A DNA stretch of 14,884 nucleotides from assembly GCA_965662345.1 (NCBI GenBank), contig CBFIHE010000043.1, forward strand, positions 1-14,884. Direction: 5' to 3'. The stretch comes from UBA6049 sp965662345 (GTDB lineage Bacteria > Bacteroidota > Bacteroidia > Flavobacteriales_G > Salibacteraceae). Below, one piece after another: positions 1-8,522 of this stretch (position 1 is the stretch's first letter; the number at the start of each line of letters is the position of its first letter). The notes under the pieces are model-generated. The model was given only the letters and a program-made list of their open reading frames with translations, searched no databases and was not told where the DNA came from. The position numbers and the translations under genes are program-made.

Positions 1-47
1 TTGAAATTGTTTACTCCAAATGTTTTTAAGCGTTTGCCTTCTTCCAT
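1..47 (-). CDS. Possible 5' end of a gene running off the left edge
   Basis: An ATG at position 47 on the minus strand opens a frame that stays open to the window edge. Its 15 codons read MEEGKRLKTFGVNNF, a composition that looks protein-like. It would lie downstream of the ilvE terminator and in the same direction as its neighbours. The plus strand also has an open frame here that ends with TAA at 61-63, so the stretch could instead be the 3' end of a convergent gene. Fifteen codons are too few to identify a family. Confidence 0.3.
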   Translation of the reverse strand, partial: MEEGKRLKTFGVNNF

Positions 48-61
48 TGTATCAGTTTGGT

Positions 62-95
62 AAAAAAAAAGCACCTCATAAAGAGATGCTTTTTG
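62..95 (-). terminator. Intrinsic terminator downstream of ilvE
   Basis: On the minus strand AGCATCTC pairs with GAGGTGCT across the loop TTTAT, with one G-T wobble, and a run of T follows. It begins about 16 bases after the ilvE stop codon. Read on the plus strand the hairpin has one C-A mismatch and a shorter T run, so it could also stop a convergent transcript, but less well. Confidence 0.85.
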
Positions 96-110
96 CGTTG
101 TATTCTGTGT

Positions 111-1178
111 TTAGACTGTCATGTTCCAGCCAAATGTATCGTCTATTCTTCCTCGCTTTAAATCTTCCATATAAGTAAAGATACGCTTAGAAATCTCTCT
201 ATTTTCTACATCAGGAAGCATGTGTTGGTCATTATCTAGACCTATGCTTTTGATTTGCGCAATGGTAGCGGCCGTACCTACGCCAAAGGCCTCTGTGAGT
301 GTTCCGTTTTTAGCTGCTTTAATAACCTCGCTCACACGCACTGGTCTTTCTTCAACAGTTATGCCCCAAGAACGAACGAGTTCTAAAACACTCATTCTGG
401 TAACCCCTGGAAGAATAGTTGATGTGAGAGGAGAGGTGATGAGTTTACCGTCAATTACGAACATCACGTTCATAGTACCCGCTTCCTCTATTAAGTCGTG
501 CTCTTTAGAGTCTGTCCAAATCAACTGGTCATATCCTTCTTCTCTTGCTTTCTTAGCAGGATAGAGTGAAGCAGCATAATTACCCGCTGCTTTGGCTGAG
601 CCTGTACCTCCAGCGCACGCTCTAGAGAAATGAGTTTCAACTTTAACGTTTACTGGTTTTCTATAATAAGGACCACTAGGAGAAGCAATAATCATGAATC
701 GATAAGACTCAGAAGGTCTAACACCTAAGAAATTATCAGTAGCGAACATGAACGGACGTAAATACATAGAGCTGCCTTCCGTTTCAGGTATCCATTCTTT
801 ATCTACTTCTAATAGGGCGCGAATACCTTCTAAGAACATATCTTCTGGTATTGGCGCCATACACATGCGCTCTGCACTTGCGTGCATCCTACGCGCATTC
901 ATTTCTGGTCTAAATACCAGAACTCTGCCATCTTCTGCTTTGAAAGCTTTTAGACCTTCAAAAATGGACTGACCATAATGAATCATACAATTAGCCGGAT
1001 CCATTGTTAGGTTTCCGTAAGGCATAATCTTCATGTCTTGCCACTCGCCATCTACATAGTCAGCAACAAACATGTGGTCACTAAAGACCTTTCCGAACTC
1101 CAATTGTGTAAGGTCTACGTCTTTTAAACGGGGGGTTTCAGTCCATTGGATTTGAATGTCAATTGTCTTCAAATTCAT
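111..1178 (-). CDS. ilvE: Branched-chain amino acid aminotransferase
   Basis: This 355-residue protein is a fold-type IV PLP aminotransferase. It catalyses the last step of valine, leucine and isoleucine synthesis and the first step of their breakdown, using glutamate/2-oxoglutarate, in the cytoplasm. The PLP lysine is K196 in KAAGNY, with the cofactor-contacting tyrosine Y201 five residues on, the same spacing as in mitochondrial-type enzymes. The class IV signature starts at E232 (EAGTMN) and continues to LPGVTR near 257-262. FGVGTAAT near 288 is the usual phosphate-side loop. Length and the N-terminal HMFVADY region fit the eukaryote-like BCAT subgroup common in Bacteroidota. It lies 84 bases beyond batE with its own -7 element and its own terminator, so it need not depend on the bat operon. 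Only the assignment to branched-chain substrates rather than another class IV enzyme rests on overall similarity. Confidence 0.96.
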   Translation of the reverse strand: MNLKTIDIQIQWTETPRLKDVDLTQLEFGKVFSDHMFVADYVDGEWQDMKIMPYGNLTMDPANCMIHYGQSIFEGLKAFKAEDGRVLVFRPEMNARRMHASAERMCMAPIPEDMFLEGIRALLEVDKEWIPETEGSSMYLRPFMFATDNFLGVRPSESYRFMIIASPSGPYYRKPVNVKVETHFSRACAGGTGSAKAAGNYAASLYPAKKAREEGYDQLIWTDSKEHDLIEEAGTMNVMFVIDGKLITSPLTSTILPGVTRMSVLELVRSWGITVEERPVRVSEVIKAAKNGTLTEAFGVGTAATIAQIKSIGLDNDQHMLPDVENREISKRIFTYMEDLKRGRIDDTFGWNMTV

Positions 1179-1205
1179 CTTTTTGGTTCAATTCTTATCG
1201 GACTG

Positions 1206-1213
1206 CAAAAGTA
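1206..1213 (-). promoter_or_regulatory. Candidate -7 element for ilvE (TACTTTTG)
   Basis: The minus strand reads TACTTTTGCA, matching the Bacteroidota -7 consensus TAnnTTTG. It lies 28 bases upstream of the ilvE ATG, leaving a leader of about 20 bases. I see no convincing TTG at the -33 distance. A 5-bp hairpin (1240-1253) lies just upstream but lacks a T tract. Confidence 0.55.
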
Positions 1214-1262
1214 GTCAAAAAAACGGCTCGATTTAGGGTCGCATTCGTATGCGCAAGACACT

Positions 1263-2027
1263 TTAAATCAACGTTAGCGCCTCTTCTGGAACCCAGCCTT
1301 TGTTGCCATCTGGAAGAACTACCTCTACCCAGCCTTTAACTATGCTTTCTGTTTCTACTTTCAATCCTTCGTGAATTACGAATAAACGCGTAGCATCTTC
1401 AGAAGGTTCACTTCTTACATCAACCGATGCTTCAAAAATGATAGCAGATGTAGATTCTGATTCAGCTTTATGCATAACAATTGCCATTCTAAATGAAGCT
1501 AAGGATAGAGTGCCTGCAAAAACTAGAGCAACAAACGAAAGTTTTTTGACACCTACATGATTCGTTAAAAAATAGGTTACCAGCGTCCCCAACATACTCC
1601 AGAAAAATAATATTGATATAACACTCCAGTTCTTAGAGGAAAAGGTATGTTCAAACGTATTCATCCATTCTTCATAAAAAAGTGTGGGTAGAGGAGTGAT
1701 TTCATCTATGATTCTGGTATTGGCAATCTCTAAATTGAAGGCTGCATCAGAGTCTGTAGGGTCAATTTTTAGTGCTTTCTCAAAGTACAATATAGATTCT
1801 GGTATTTGATTGAGCTTGTAATAACAGTTACCCGTATTGTAGTATAATTCAGATGAATAGAAGCCAGCATCAATCACTTGATTATACTTCGAAAGCGCTT
1901 CTTCAAACGCATTTTCCTGATAATGTAGATTACCTTCTTCTATTAATCGAACGTAGTGGTCACTTCCCTCAGCTTGTATATTCAGAAAAGCAAACAAGCC
2001 TAAAATCAATACGCTTAACTGTTTCAT
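1263..2027 (-). CDS. batE: BatE: TPR and SH3-domain membrane protein of the Bat operon
   Basis: This 254-residue protein is the last gene of the Bat (Bacteroides aerotolerance) operon. It starts with a signal peptide (MKQLSVLILGLFAFLNIQAE). Two TPR repeats follow at about 24-57 and 60-93, then two membrane helices at about 134-154 and 163-183. A bacterial SH3-like domain (about 196-253, with DVRSEPS and GWVEVV) forms the C-terminus. The TPRs should face the periplasm and bind partner proteins, and SH3b domains often bind peptidoglycan or peptides. The exact biochemical role of Bat proteins is unknown; the family is linked to oxygen tolerance and envelope integrity. The ATG overlaps the batD stop as ATGA, which points to coupled translation. 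No clear terminator follows it; the weak hairpin at 1240-1253 is the only structure before ilvE. Confidence 0.9.
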   Translation of the reverse strand: MKQLSVLILGLFAFLNIQAEGSDHYVRLIEEGNLHYQENAFEEALSKYNQVIDAGFYSSELYYNTGNCYYKLNQIPESILYFEKALKIDPTDSDAAFNLEIANTRIIDEITPLPTLFYEEWMNTFEHTFSSKNWSVISILFFWSMLGTLVTYFLTNHVGVKKLSFVALVFAGTLSLASFRMAIVMHKAESESTSAIIFEASVDVRSEPSEDATRLFVIHEGLKVETESIVKGWVEVVLPDGNKGWVPEEALTLI

Positions 2028-3838
2028 GACATTGCTTTTTCTAGTGATTCTATGATAAACTCTGCTTCTGAATATGCCTTTTCTGATGCACCATTTGAGC
2101 CAGGAGCATACCGAGCCATTTCACATTCTTCTAGTAATGATAGGGTGCGCACCTTTAAGTCTTCTGGAACTCCTTTGGCATCTAATTCTAATGAAATACG
2201 CTGTTTATTCATATCGGCCATGCCTATTGAAAGTTTGCCAGATAGGTAGGAGGTAAGTGCGCCAGAAAGTTCTTCATAAAAAGCAGATGTGTTTTGAACA
2301 TTTAACAACTCTCTTGCCTTTTTCAACTGCTTAGAAGCTAGTTTACCTGCTCTCCGCCTTCTCAGGCCAACATGGTCAGATTGAAGGTCATTATACTTAC
2401 GTAAAGCTATGTAGGTTCCAGCTGCAAATAAAGCAGGCAGTAAAAATGCAAGTACAAACCAAACGGACCCATAAAACGAGTCCCCTTTTTGATTCAAGTC
2501 TGAAATCTCTGTTTTAATGAATCGAATGTCTTTTCCAATTTGCTTTATATCTCTTTTTTGTTTGATTCTAGCCGCTTCTTGAGACTCAGCAGATCCGTCA
2601 TCAACTACCTCAAAGCTAAATCCTTTAGCATTTGACTTTTCATACGCTTTCGTTGCAGGATTGTAATAGTGGAGTGTGATTTCTGGAATTTCAAAATTAC
2701 CTGGTACGCGAGGGATTAGGAGATATTCAAACGTTTTTGAACCAGAAACTACTCCATTAGGATTTTGAACAGACGAGAATATTTTTGGGTCATAAACCTC
2801 AAAGTCTACGGGAAATTCAACTTCAGGAAGGTCTATTAATTTTAAGTTCCCCGTTCCAGAGACCGTATATTTTAAGTTGATAGCACCGTTTACAGGAACT
2901 GTGGTGTTGTCTACTGTGGCCTTTAGGCTTAAGGCCCCAACTGCTCCTGAATAGGCAATGGGTTTTACACCTGGTGGATCATTAACACGAATGGTTAATC
3001 CATTACTCTTAAGCGGTACATTTCTCTGCTTGTATTGATAACGCGGACCGAAAAATGTATTTACAGGAGTAGCTTCACGTTCTCTTACAGTGGCAGTGAT
3101 CTCCAAAGGCCTCAATTCAAGTTCTCCTGTTCGTTGAGGAAATAAGGTGGTTTTTTTAAGTAGGAAAACTTGGTAAATTACCCCGTCTATAACTTCTCTG
3201 GAGGCATTGGTATTAGGGTCAATCTCTACATCATCAGTGTAGAACCCGACAAAGTCTGGAAGCTTCTGCCCAGAAATATTGACAAGATCTAGACGGTTGT
3301 AAAGTTTATATGAAGCGATGACCTGCTCTCCTGGAGTAGCTTTTGATTTGTTTACAGAAAGCTTTAAAAACAGATTATCGCCTATGTCAACTTTCTTCTG
3401 CTCTTTTGGCTGAGAACTCCTAGGGTTGGCCTGTGACTTCTTTTTATTTGGTGCCTTTTTCTGACTTTCCTTAACTACTTCAATCTCAACAGGGTTGCTG
3501 GTAAGTGACTCTCCATCTACCTCTATAGTTGCAGGTTCTATTATATACTTACCCACATTTATAGGAACAAGTAGATATTGATAAGACATAGAGGTAGACA
3601 TTCTACCATTGATGTAAGACATGCTGGTAGATTGGTTTGGACCACTGTAAATCTTAAAGTTATCTGAAAGAATGGGTGGTTTAAATTTATTACCACTCGC
3701 ATTAACTTTAAACGTGAGGGTAAAAGACTCGTTTAGCCCCACCATTTTCTTATTTACAGTTGCAGTAAAGTTTACCTCTTGAGCTAAACCTAGAACTGTA
3801 CTGAACAGGAAGGGAAGTATATAAATGAACTTTTTCAT
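2024..3838 (-). CDS. batD: BatD: oxygen-tolerance, beta-rich membrane protein
   Basis: This 604-residue BatD-family protein has a signal peptide (MKKFIYILPFLFSTVLGLAQ). A long beta-rich periplasmic part made of several Ig-like segments follows (about 22-415). A single membrane helix is at about 459-478, and a helical cytoplasmic tail covers about 500-602. A basic linker rich in K, Q and S (about 124-150) separates the first beta domain from the rest. I place the start at the ATG overlapping the batC stop (TAATG). A TTG two codons upstream would add only two residues and is less likely. BatD is thought to be the envelope scaffold of the Bat complex with the vWA proteins BatA and BatB. Its cytoplasmic tail resembles that of the gene at 6653-7600. 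The gene ends in ATGA with batE. Confidence 0.92.
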   Translation of the reverse strand: MKKFIYILPFLFSTVLGLAQEVNFTATVNKKMVGLNESFTLTFKVNASGNKFKPPILSDNFKIYSGPNQSTSMSYINGRMSTSMSYQYLLVPINVGKYIIEPATIEVDGESLTSNPVEIEVVKESQKKAPNKKKSQANPRSSQPKEQKKVDIGDNLFLKLSVNKSKATPGEQVIASYKLYNRLDLVNISGQKLPDFVGFYTDDVEIDPNTNASREVIDGVIYQVFLLKKTTLFPQRTGELELRPLEITATVREREATPVNTFFGPRYQYKQRNVPLKSNGLTIRVNDPPGVKPIAYSGAVGALSLKATVDNTTVPVNGAINLKYTVSGTGNLKLIDLPEVEFPVDFEVYDPKIFSSVQNPNGVVSGSKTFEYLLIPRVPGNFEIPEITLHYYNPATKAYEKSNAKGFSFEVVDDGSAESQEAARIKQKRDIKQIGKDIRFIKTEISDLNQKGDSFYGSVWFVLAFLLPALFAAGTYIALRKYNDLQSDHVGLRRRRAGKLASKQLKKARELLNVQNTSAFYEELSGALTSYLSGKLSIGMADMNKQRISLELDAKGVPEDLKVRTLSLLEECEMARYAPGSNGASEKAYSEAEFIIESLEKAMS

Positions 3839-4668
3839 TACCAATCTTTTTCGATGGTTTTCCCTGAGACTTTAACGCGTTTTGCATTTACTTTCTCCTG
3901 GGTGTTGCGTTCATTGTTTTGCAGCGCTTTAAGCAGTCGCTCTGCATCTTCTTTACTCATTTTCCCAGGTGTTTGTTGCTCACGCTTGTCATCTCCAGTT
4001 TCGGGTTTACTTCCTTCAGGTTGATTCTCCTTCTCATCCTCATCTCCCTTGTTGTTGCCGTCATCTTGCTTCTTCTCGTCTTGATCTTGGTCTTGGTCTT
4101 CGTTTTTACCGTCTTTATTTTCTTCTTGGTCTTGTTGATCCTGCTGCTTTTCTTCCTCTTTATCTTTGTTTTGTTCTTGATCTTGGTTTTTGTCTTGTTG
4201 CTGCTGCTCTTGTTGCTCCTTCAGTTTTTGCAGCGCATAAGAGAGGTTGTATCTAGTATCTTCATCAGAAGGGTTTCTCCGTAAGGCCTCCTTGTATGCA
4301 TTTACACTACCTGAGTAATTCTCAGTTTTCATAAGGGTATTACCTAAGTTATGATAAGCAGCAGATTGTGAATCTTTATCAGTAGCTGATGCTGCGATAT
4401 CCTTAAAAAGCTTTGCTGCATTTTCTAGGTCACCTTTTTTATACAACGCATCTGCTTTGTTAAATAAGGCCTGTGTGAGTTCTGTATTCAAGGATTCAGC
4501 TTCAGCATATTTCTTCTCAGCCTCTTCATAACTGCCCGAAGCGTATAACTTATTTCCTTCACGAACTAAATCTCTTGCAGGGTCTTGAGCATGCAGCACA
4601 AAACCAAAAAGTGTTATTCCTAACACTAAGAACGTTTTACCGAGAATATTCCCCATGAGCGTACCCAT
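3838..4668 (-). CDS. batC: BatC: TPR protein with acidic/glutamine-rich linker
   Basis: This 276-residue protein has a signal peptide ending near LHAQ (residue 28). TPR repeats follow at about 33-66 and 103-150, with helical repeat-like sequence between. Residues 150-230 are a low-complexity stretch almost only of Q, D, E, K and N. The conserved BatC tail MSKEDAERLLKALQNNERNT follows, and the end (KTIEKDW) is basic. This layout is characteristic of BatC. The TPRs and charged linker suggest a periplasmic interaction module. The chosen ATG overlaps batB by 43 bases; the internal ATG at 4656 also gives a full signal peptide, so the start is uncertain by four codons. The stop overlaps the batD start as TAATG. 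Confidence 0.9.
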   Translation of the reverse strand: MGTLMGNILGKTFLVLGITLFGFVLHAQDPARDLVREGNKLYASGSYEEAEKKYAEAESLNTELTQALFNKADALYKKGDLENAAKLFKDIAASATDKDSQSAAYHNLGNTLMKTENYSGSVNAYKEALRRNPSDEDTRYNLSYALQKLKEQQEQQQQDKNQDQEQNKDKEEEKQQDQQDQEENKDGKNEDQDQDQDEKKQDDGNNKGDEDEKENQPEGSKPETGDDKREQQTPGKMSKEDAERLLKALQNNERNTQEKVNAKRVKVSGKTIEKDW

Positions 4669-5666
4669 TTAGATTTATTGTTTCCAATTAGTATATCTAG
4701 TAGTAAGAAGAAAAAGCCAAGAGCTAACGGAATCCTGAAGCGGTCTTCATAATCCGTAAAAATTTTTGATCCAAATTCTGCTTTTTCCATTTTCTCTATC
4801 TCATCAAAAAGATAATCGAGCCCAGCATCTGCATTTGTAGCACGAACAAACTTCCCATTGCCAGCATCGGCAATTTCTGCCAGCATATCTTCATTGAGTT
4901 TGGTTACAACTGTATTACCAGATGGATCTCTCTTAAAGCCAATCTGTTTCTTTCCTCTGTAGAGTGGAATAGGGGAGCCTTTCTCAGAGCCCATGCCAAT
5001 GGTATGCACTACAATACCGATTTCTTGAGCAGTATTTGCAGCTTCTATGGCATTGTCTTCATGATTTTCTCCATCTGTAATGATAATAATGGCTTTTCCT
5101 GTAGGTGATTCAAGGTCAAAAGATTCTGTAGCTAACTCAATAGCATTTCCAATAGCAGTTCCCTGAACACCTACTGTGCTCGTATTTGTGGTTTTTATAA
5201 AAAGTTTGGCAGCTGCATAGTCTGTTGTGATTGGAAGTTGAACAAAAGCTTTACCCGCAAAAACCACCATCCCAATACGGTCTGTTTTGAGACGATCTAC
5301 CAGCTTTTCCATGGCTCTTTTGGCACGATTCAATCTATTAGGAACTAAATCTTCTGCAAGCATAGAGTTTGACACATCTAAGCAAATCATGAGGTCGACA
5401 CCCTCCCGTTTAGCTTCTTCTAGTTTTGAGCCCAATTGCGGTCCAGAAAGAGCAATCACAAAGCATGTCATACTAAGCGATAGAAGTATAAAGTGAATAA
5501 TGTGCTTTCTCTTACTAATGTCTGGGAATATGGTTTCTAGTAGGTGCGCATCTGCAAGTGCGTTTAATCTGTCTTTTCGCCATCTTGTGTAGGCCCAATA
5601 TAAAATGAATACCACTGGCACTAGTAGAAGCATCCACAAGTATTCGCTATGTGCTAGTCTAAACAT
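4626..5666 (-). CDS. batB: BatB: membrane-anchored vWA-domain protein
   Basis: This protein has 346 residues when started at the ATG at 5666. A TTG three codons upstream is possible but less likely. Two N-terminal membrane helices (about 8-27 and 56-75) precede a periplasm-facing or cytoplasmic von Willebrand A domain, and a further helix lies near the C-terminus (PLALGFFFLLLDIL). The metal-ion site (MIDAS) is complete: DVSNS at 97-101, the threonine in QGTAIG (T170) and the aspartate in ITDGEN (D198). The domain should bind Mg2+ and partner proteins, probably BatC or BatD. It is a paralogue of batA next to it. The ATG lies one base after the batA stop (TGATATG). Confidence 0.93.
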   Translation of the reverse strand: MFRLAHSEYLWMLLLVPVVFILYWAYTRWRKDRLNALADAHLLETIFPDISKRKHIIHFILLSLSMTCFVIALSGPQLGSKLEEAKREGVDLMICLDVSNSMLAEDLVPNRLNRAKRAMEKLVDRLKTDRIGMVVFAGKAFVQLPITTDYAAAKLFIKTTNTSTVGVQGTAIGNAIELATESFDLESPTGKAIIIITDGENHEDNAIEAANTAQEIGIVVHTIGMGSEKGSPIPLYRGKKQIGFKRDPSGNTVVTKLNEDMLAEIADAGNGKFVRATNADAGLDYLFDEIEKMEKAEFGSKIFTDYEDRFRIPLALGFFFLLLDILIGNNKSKWVRSWGIFSVKRS

Positions 5667-5667
5667 A

Positions 5668-6666
5668 TCAAGCAATGCTCTTTATTAACGTATTCTGAAT
5701 GAGATAACGCATAAAAACCAATACAATAGCACCTAGTACCCAAGGGATGTATTCTTCACTTTTTTTGCGGTATTCTGTAACTTCAATCTCCGACTTTTCC
5801 AATTCATTAATCTCTGCATAAACGCTTTCTAGGCTCGTATTATCGGTAGCTCTATAGTATTTCCCACCTGTAAGCTCTGCTATCTCTTCTAGTGTTGCCT
5901 CATCAATGAAAACCTTTGTGTTCTCATAAGCTATTTGCCCAGTCATAGTGCGAACTGGCATGGGTGCAAAACCGTTGGTGCCAACTCCAATGGTGTAGAC
6001 TCTAATGCCAAGAGTTTGTGCTATTTCTGCAGCCGTAACTGGAGGGATATCTCCAGCGTTGTTCGAACCATCTGTGAGTAAGATTACTACCTTACTTTTT
6101 GCTTCACTTTCCTTGAGTCGGTTTACAGCTGTAGCAAGACCCATACCTATTGCCGTACCGTCTTCAATCATGCCATTCTCAATATCAATGAAGAGATTCT
6201 TTAATACCGCATGGTCTGTGGTTAGAGGACACTGCGTGAAGCTTTCACCTGAATAAACAACCAACCCAATTCTGTCATTAATCCGATTATCTATAAACTG
6301 TTGAGCCACTTCTTTAGAAGCTTCTAAACGGTTAGGTTTAAAGTCTCTAGCGAGCATACTTCCAGAGATATCTAATGCAATTACAATGTCTATACCCTCT
6401 GTAGAAACATTTTGAAGGCTCGTTGAAGACTGTGGCCTGGCTAAGGCTACAATAATCAATGAAACCGCAATCAAGTTTAACGCATAGAGGAGGTGCTTAA
6501 CCCAAACCTTTCCACCCGTGTTTTCTGGCAAGTCTTCAGTACCAGGGAACCTCAATACTGACGTCTGTTTGTGTTGTTTTCTTACATACCAGAAGATTAA
6601 AGCTGGCAATAGAATGAATAGCCACAATACTTCTGGATTAGCAAAAGTGATGTTACCCCACATCAT
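5668..6666 (-). CDS. batA: BatA: membrane-anchored vWA-domain protein
   Basis: This 332-residue protein has membrane helices at about 13-28 and 58-76, and one at the C-terminus (YIPWVLGAIVLVFMRYLI). A von Willebrand A domain lies between them. Its MIDAS is intact: DISGS at 99-103, the threonine in DGTAIG (T171) and the aspartate in LTDGSN (D199). After the second helix comes LARPQS, typical of BatA/BatB. It probably works with BatB as the MoxR-regulated metal-dependent adhesion part of the Bat complex. The start (ATGATG, either Met possible) overlaps the end of the upstream gene by 14 bases. The stop abuts the batB ATG. Confidence 0.94.
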   Translation of the reverse strand: MMWGNITFANPEVLWLFILLPALIFWYVRKQHKQTSVLRFPGTEDLPENTGGKVWVKHLLYALNLIAVSLIIVALARPQSSTSLQNVSTEGIDIVIALDISGSMLARDFKPNRLEASKEVAQQFIDNRINDRIGLVVYSGESFTQCPLTTDHAVLKNLFIDIENGMIEDGTAIGMGLATAVNRLKESEAKSKVVILLTDGSNNAGDIPPVTAAEIAQTLGIRVYTIGVGTNGFAPMPVRTMTGQIAYENTKVFIDEATLEEIAELTGGKYYRATDNTSLESVYAEINELEKSEIEVTEYRKKSEEYIPWVLGAIVLVFMRYLIQNTLIKSIA

Positions 6667-7600
6667 CGCCCTCCTTCCTTGACTCAGCTAATTCCTCTGC
6701 TTTTCTCTGGTCTTCAATAATCAACTTCTTCAGTGCTTGCAGTGCAAAATCATTCTCAGTAGCCAAGGGTTCTGCTTTAGCAAACTTTGCCAAATCTGAA
6801 ATTCGCATTGCTTGTATTAAATCTGCTGAAAGATCTGAAGGGATGCTACTTGCTTTTATAACTTTTTCCAAGTCAAAAGTGGTAAGTTCATGTGCATTGA
6901 TACTATGCTTTCTTTCAAGGTAAGTTCTAGTTATATCAGACAGTTCTATATGGTACTCTTTGTAAGCCCCATTTTGCCAAAGCGATTTTTCTTCTAGGGC
7001 TTGTAAAGCATCTTCTATCCATTGGTCTAGCGGAATTTCAGGTTCAGGAATTATTTCTTGCGTCTTCTTCTTAGACTTGCCAAAGAAGTACGCCAACAGG
7101 GCTATTATGGCAAATGCGAACCATGCAATTCCAATATACTTAGCAGAAATCTCTAGCAGTTCTCTAAATGTATATGGAACCTCCATTGGGTCTTTTATAT
7201 CTCGAACGGCTTCCGTAGTATCTACTTCTGGTGAATTTACGGTTAACAAATGTGGGTTAGACAAAAAGGGAGTTCCTGCAACTTTAGTTAGAAGGGGAGG
7301 CAGTGCATAAACTCCTGTATCAAAGCAAGTAAGTGTGAGCCGGGAACGATATGTACTCTCATTTTGCCCTACAATAGTGTCTAATTCTTTTTCTGCTATA
7401 ATTTCTAAATTGGTATGCAGGGTGTCACTCCATAATGGGGGAGTAAATGTATCTCCGTTTAAGACCGTTACTTTTACTTCTACATTAACCTGTTCCCCTA
7501 TTAGCATAGTTGATTTCTCAAGCCTTGATTCAATGCTCTGTGGGAAAGCGCTTACTGAAAACAGGAACAGAAAAAATGATATGTGTAATCTGCTGATCAT
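6653..7600 (-). CDS. BatD-like/DUF4381-like membrane protein of the Bat operon
   Basis: This 315-residue protein has a signal peptide (MISRLHISFFLFLFSVSAFP). A beta-rich domain follows (about 25-125), opening with IGEQVNVEVKV as in BatD-type Ig repeats. One membrane helix is at about 155-173, followed by a KSKKK stop-transfer signal. A helical cytoplasmic tail covers about 187-290. The tail contains LWQNGAYKEYHIELSD and TYLERKHSI, a pattern seen in DUF4381 proteins and in the BatD tail downstream. It is a usual but unnamed member of the Bacteroidota bat operon, between the DUF58 gene and batA. Its role is inferred only from context: a membrane partner of the vWA proteins. It overlaps the DUF58 gene by ATGA and batA by 14 bases. 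Confidence 0.82.
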   Translation of the reverse strand: MISRLHISFFLFLFSVSAFPQSIESRLEKSTMLIGEQVNVEVKVTVLNGDTFTPPLWSDTLHTNLEIIAEKELDTIVGQNESTYRSRLTLTCFDTGVYALPPLLTKVAGTPFLSNPHLLTVNSPEVDTTEAVRDIKDPMEVPYTFRELLEISAKYIGIAWFAFAIIALLAYFFGKSKKKTQEIIPEPEIPLDQWIEDALQALEEKSLWQNGAYKEYHIELSDITRTYLERKHSINAHELTTFDLEKVIKASSIPSDLSADLIQAMRISDLAKFAKAEPLATENDFALQALKKLIIEDQRKAEELAESRKEGDDVG

Positions 7601-8472
7601 TTTCCAGCTTCTCGTTTTTTGAACAAGTTCAACAATGGCATAACGTAGTTCTTGTGCACTTCTATTTTGGTAAAGTCAACACCGGCCTTGGTAAACGTAG
7701 ATCTTAATTTCGCCTCTCGCTTTATTACTTCTGTTCTAAACGCTTTACGAACAGAATCAGAAGAAGTGTCTACCCATTTCTTCACTCCAGTTTCTGGGTT
7801 GACCATGGGCAAGAGCCCTGCATCTGGTAAGTCTATTTCTGCTGGGTCTTGGATATTTAGTGCTACTAGATCATGCTTTCTATTCGCTATTTTAATAGCA
7901 TCCTCAAAATTATCGCTGCGGAAATCAGACAACACAAAACACGTGCTTCTTTTCTTTATCACATTCGTTAAGTAACGCAATGCCTCAGCTATATTAGTGC
8001 CCTCATGCTCTGGTTTGAATTCTATGAGCTCCCGAATAATGCGTAAAATGTGAGACCTCCCTTTTTTAGGCGGGATGAATTTTTCAATTTGATCTGAAAA
8101 GAAAATGACGCCTACTTTGTCATTGTTTTGAATGGCAGAAAATGAAATTACTGCGCATAGTTCAGTAATAAGTTCACGCTTTAATCTAGTTCTTGTGCCA
8201 AAATCTCCCGAAGCACTCACGTCTACCAGTAGCATTACAGTCAATTCACGTTCCTCTTCAAAAATCTTTACATAAGGAGCGTTCAACCTGGCTGTTACAT
8301 TCCAGTCTATCGTACGAATCTCATCACCTGGCATGTATTCACGTACTTCTGAGAATGCCATTCCTCTTCCTTTAAAAGCAGAGTGGTACTCACCCGAGAA
8401 GATTTGATTACTCAATCCTCTGGTTTTAATCTCAATTCTCCGTACGCGTTTTAACAGCTCCTTGGTTTCCAT
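7597..8472 (-). CDS. DUF58-domain (vWA-like) protein of the MoxR/Bat operon
   Basis: This soluble 291-residue protein has the DUF58 signature REYMPGDEIRTIDWNVTAR at 44-62. A vWA-like fold follows, whose metal site begins with DVSAS at 84-88. There is no signal peptide or membrane helix, so it should be cytoplasmic. DUF58 proteins are almost always encoded next to MoxR ATPases, and the ATPase probably remodels or loads a metal-dependent partner through them. The start is the ATG at 8472; 50 bases separate it from moxR, with no visible terminator or promoter. Its stop overlaps the next gene as ATGA. The molecular substrate is unknown. Confidence 0.92.
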   Translation of the reverse strand: METKELLKRVRRIEIKTRGLSNQIFSGEYHSAFKGRGMAFSEVREYMPGDEIRTIDWNVTARLNAPYVKIFEEERELTVMLLVDVSASGDFGTRTRLKRELITELCAVISFSAIQNNDKVGVIFFSDQIEKFIPPKKGRSHILRIIRELIEFKPEHEGTNIAEALRYLTNVIKKRSTCFVLSDFRSDNFEDAIKIANRKHDLVALNIQDPAEIDLPDAGLLPMVNPETGVKKWVDTSSDSVRKAFRTEVIKREAKLRSTFTKAGVDFTKIEVHKNYVMPLLNLFKKREAGK

Positions 8473-8522
8473 GAATCTCTAATGAGTTCTTTTACTGTAG
8501 GGTGGGGCAGACGGTATTACGA

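Noticed and set aside
1240..1253. Hairpin between batE and ilvE as an operon terminator
   Set aside because: The stem has only five base pairs with a four-base loop, and no T tract follows on the minus strand.
3919..4284. Open frame of 121 codons on the plus strand inside batC
   Set aside because: It is a Leu/Val/Phe-rich antisense reading of the Q/D/E/K-rich batC linker, with no start context and no resemblance to a protein family.
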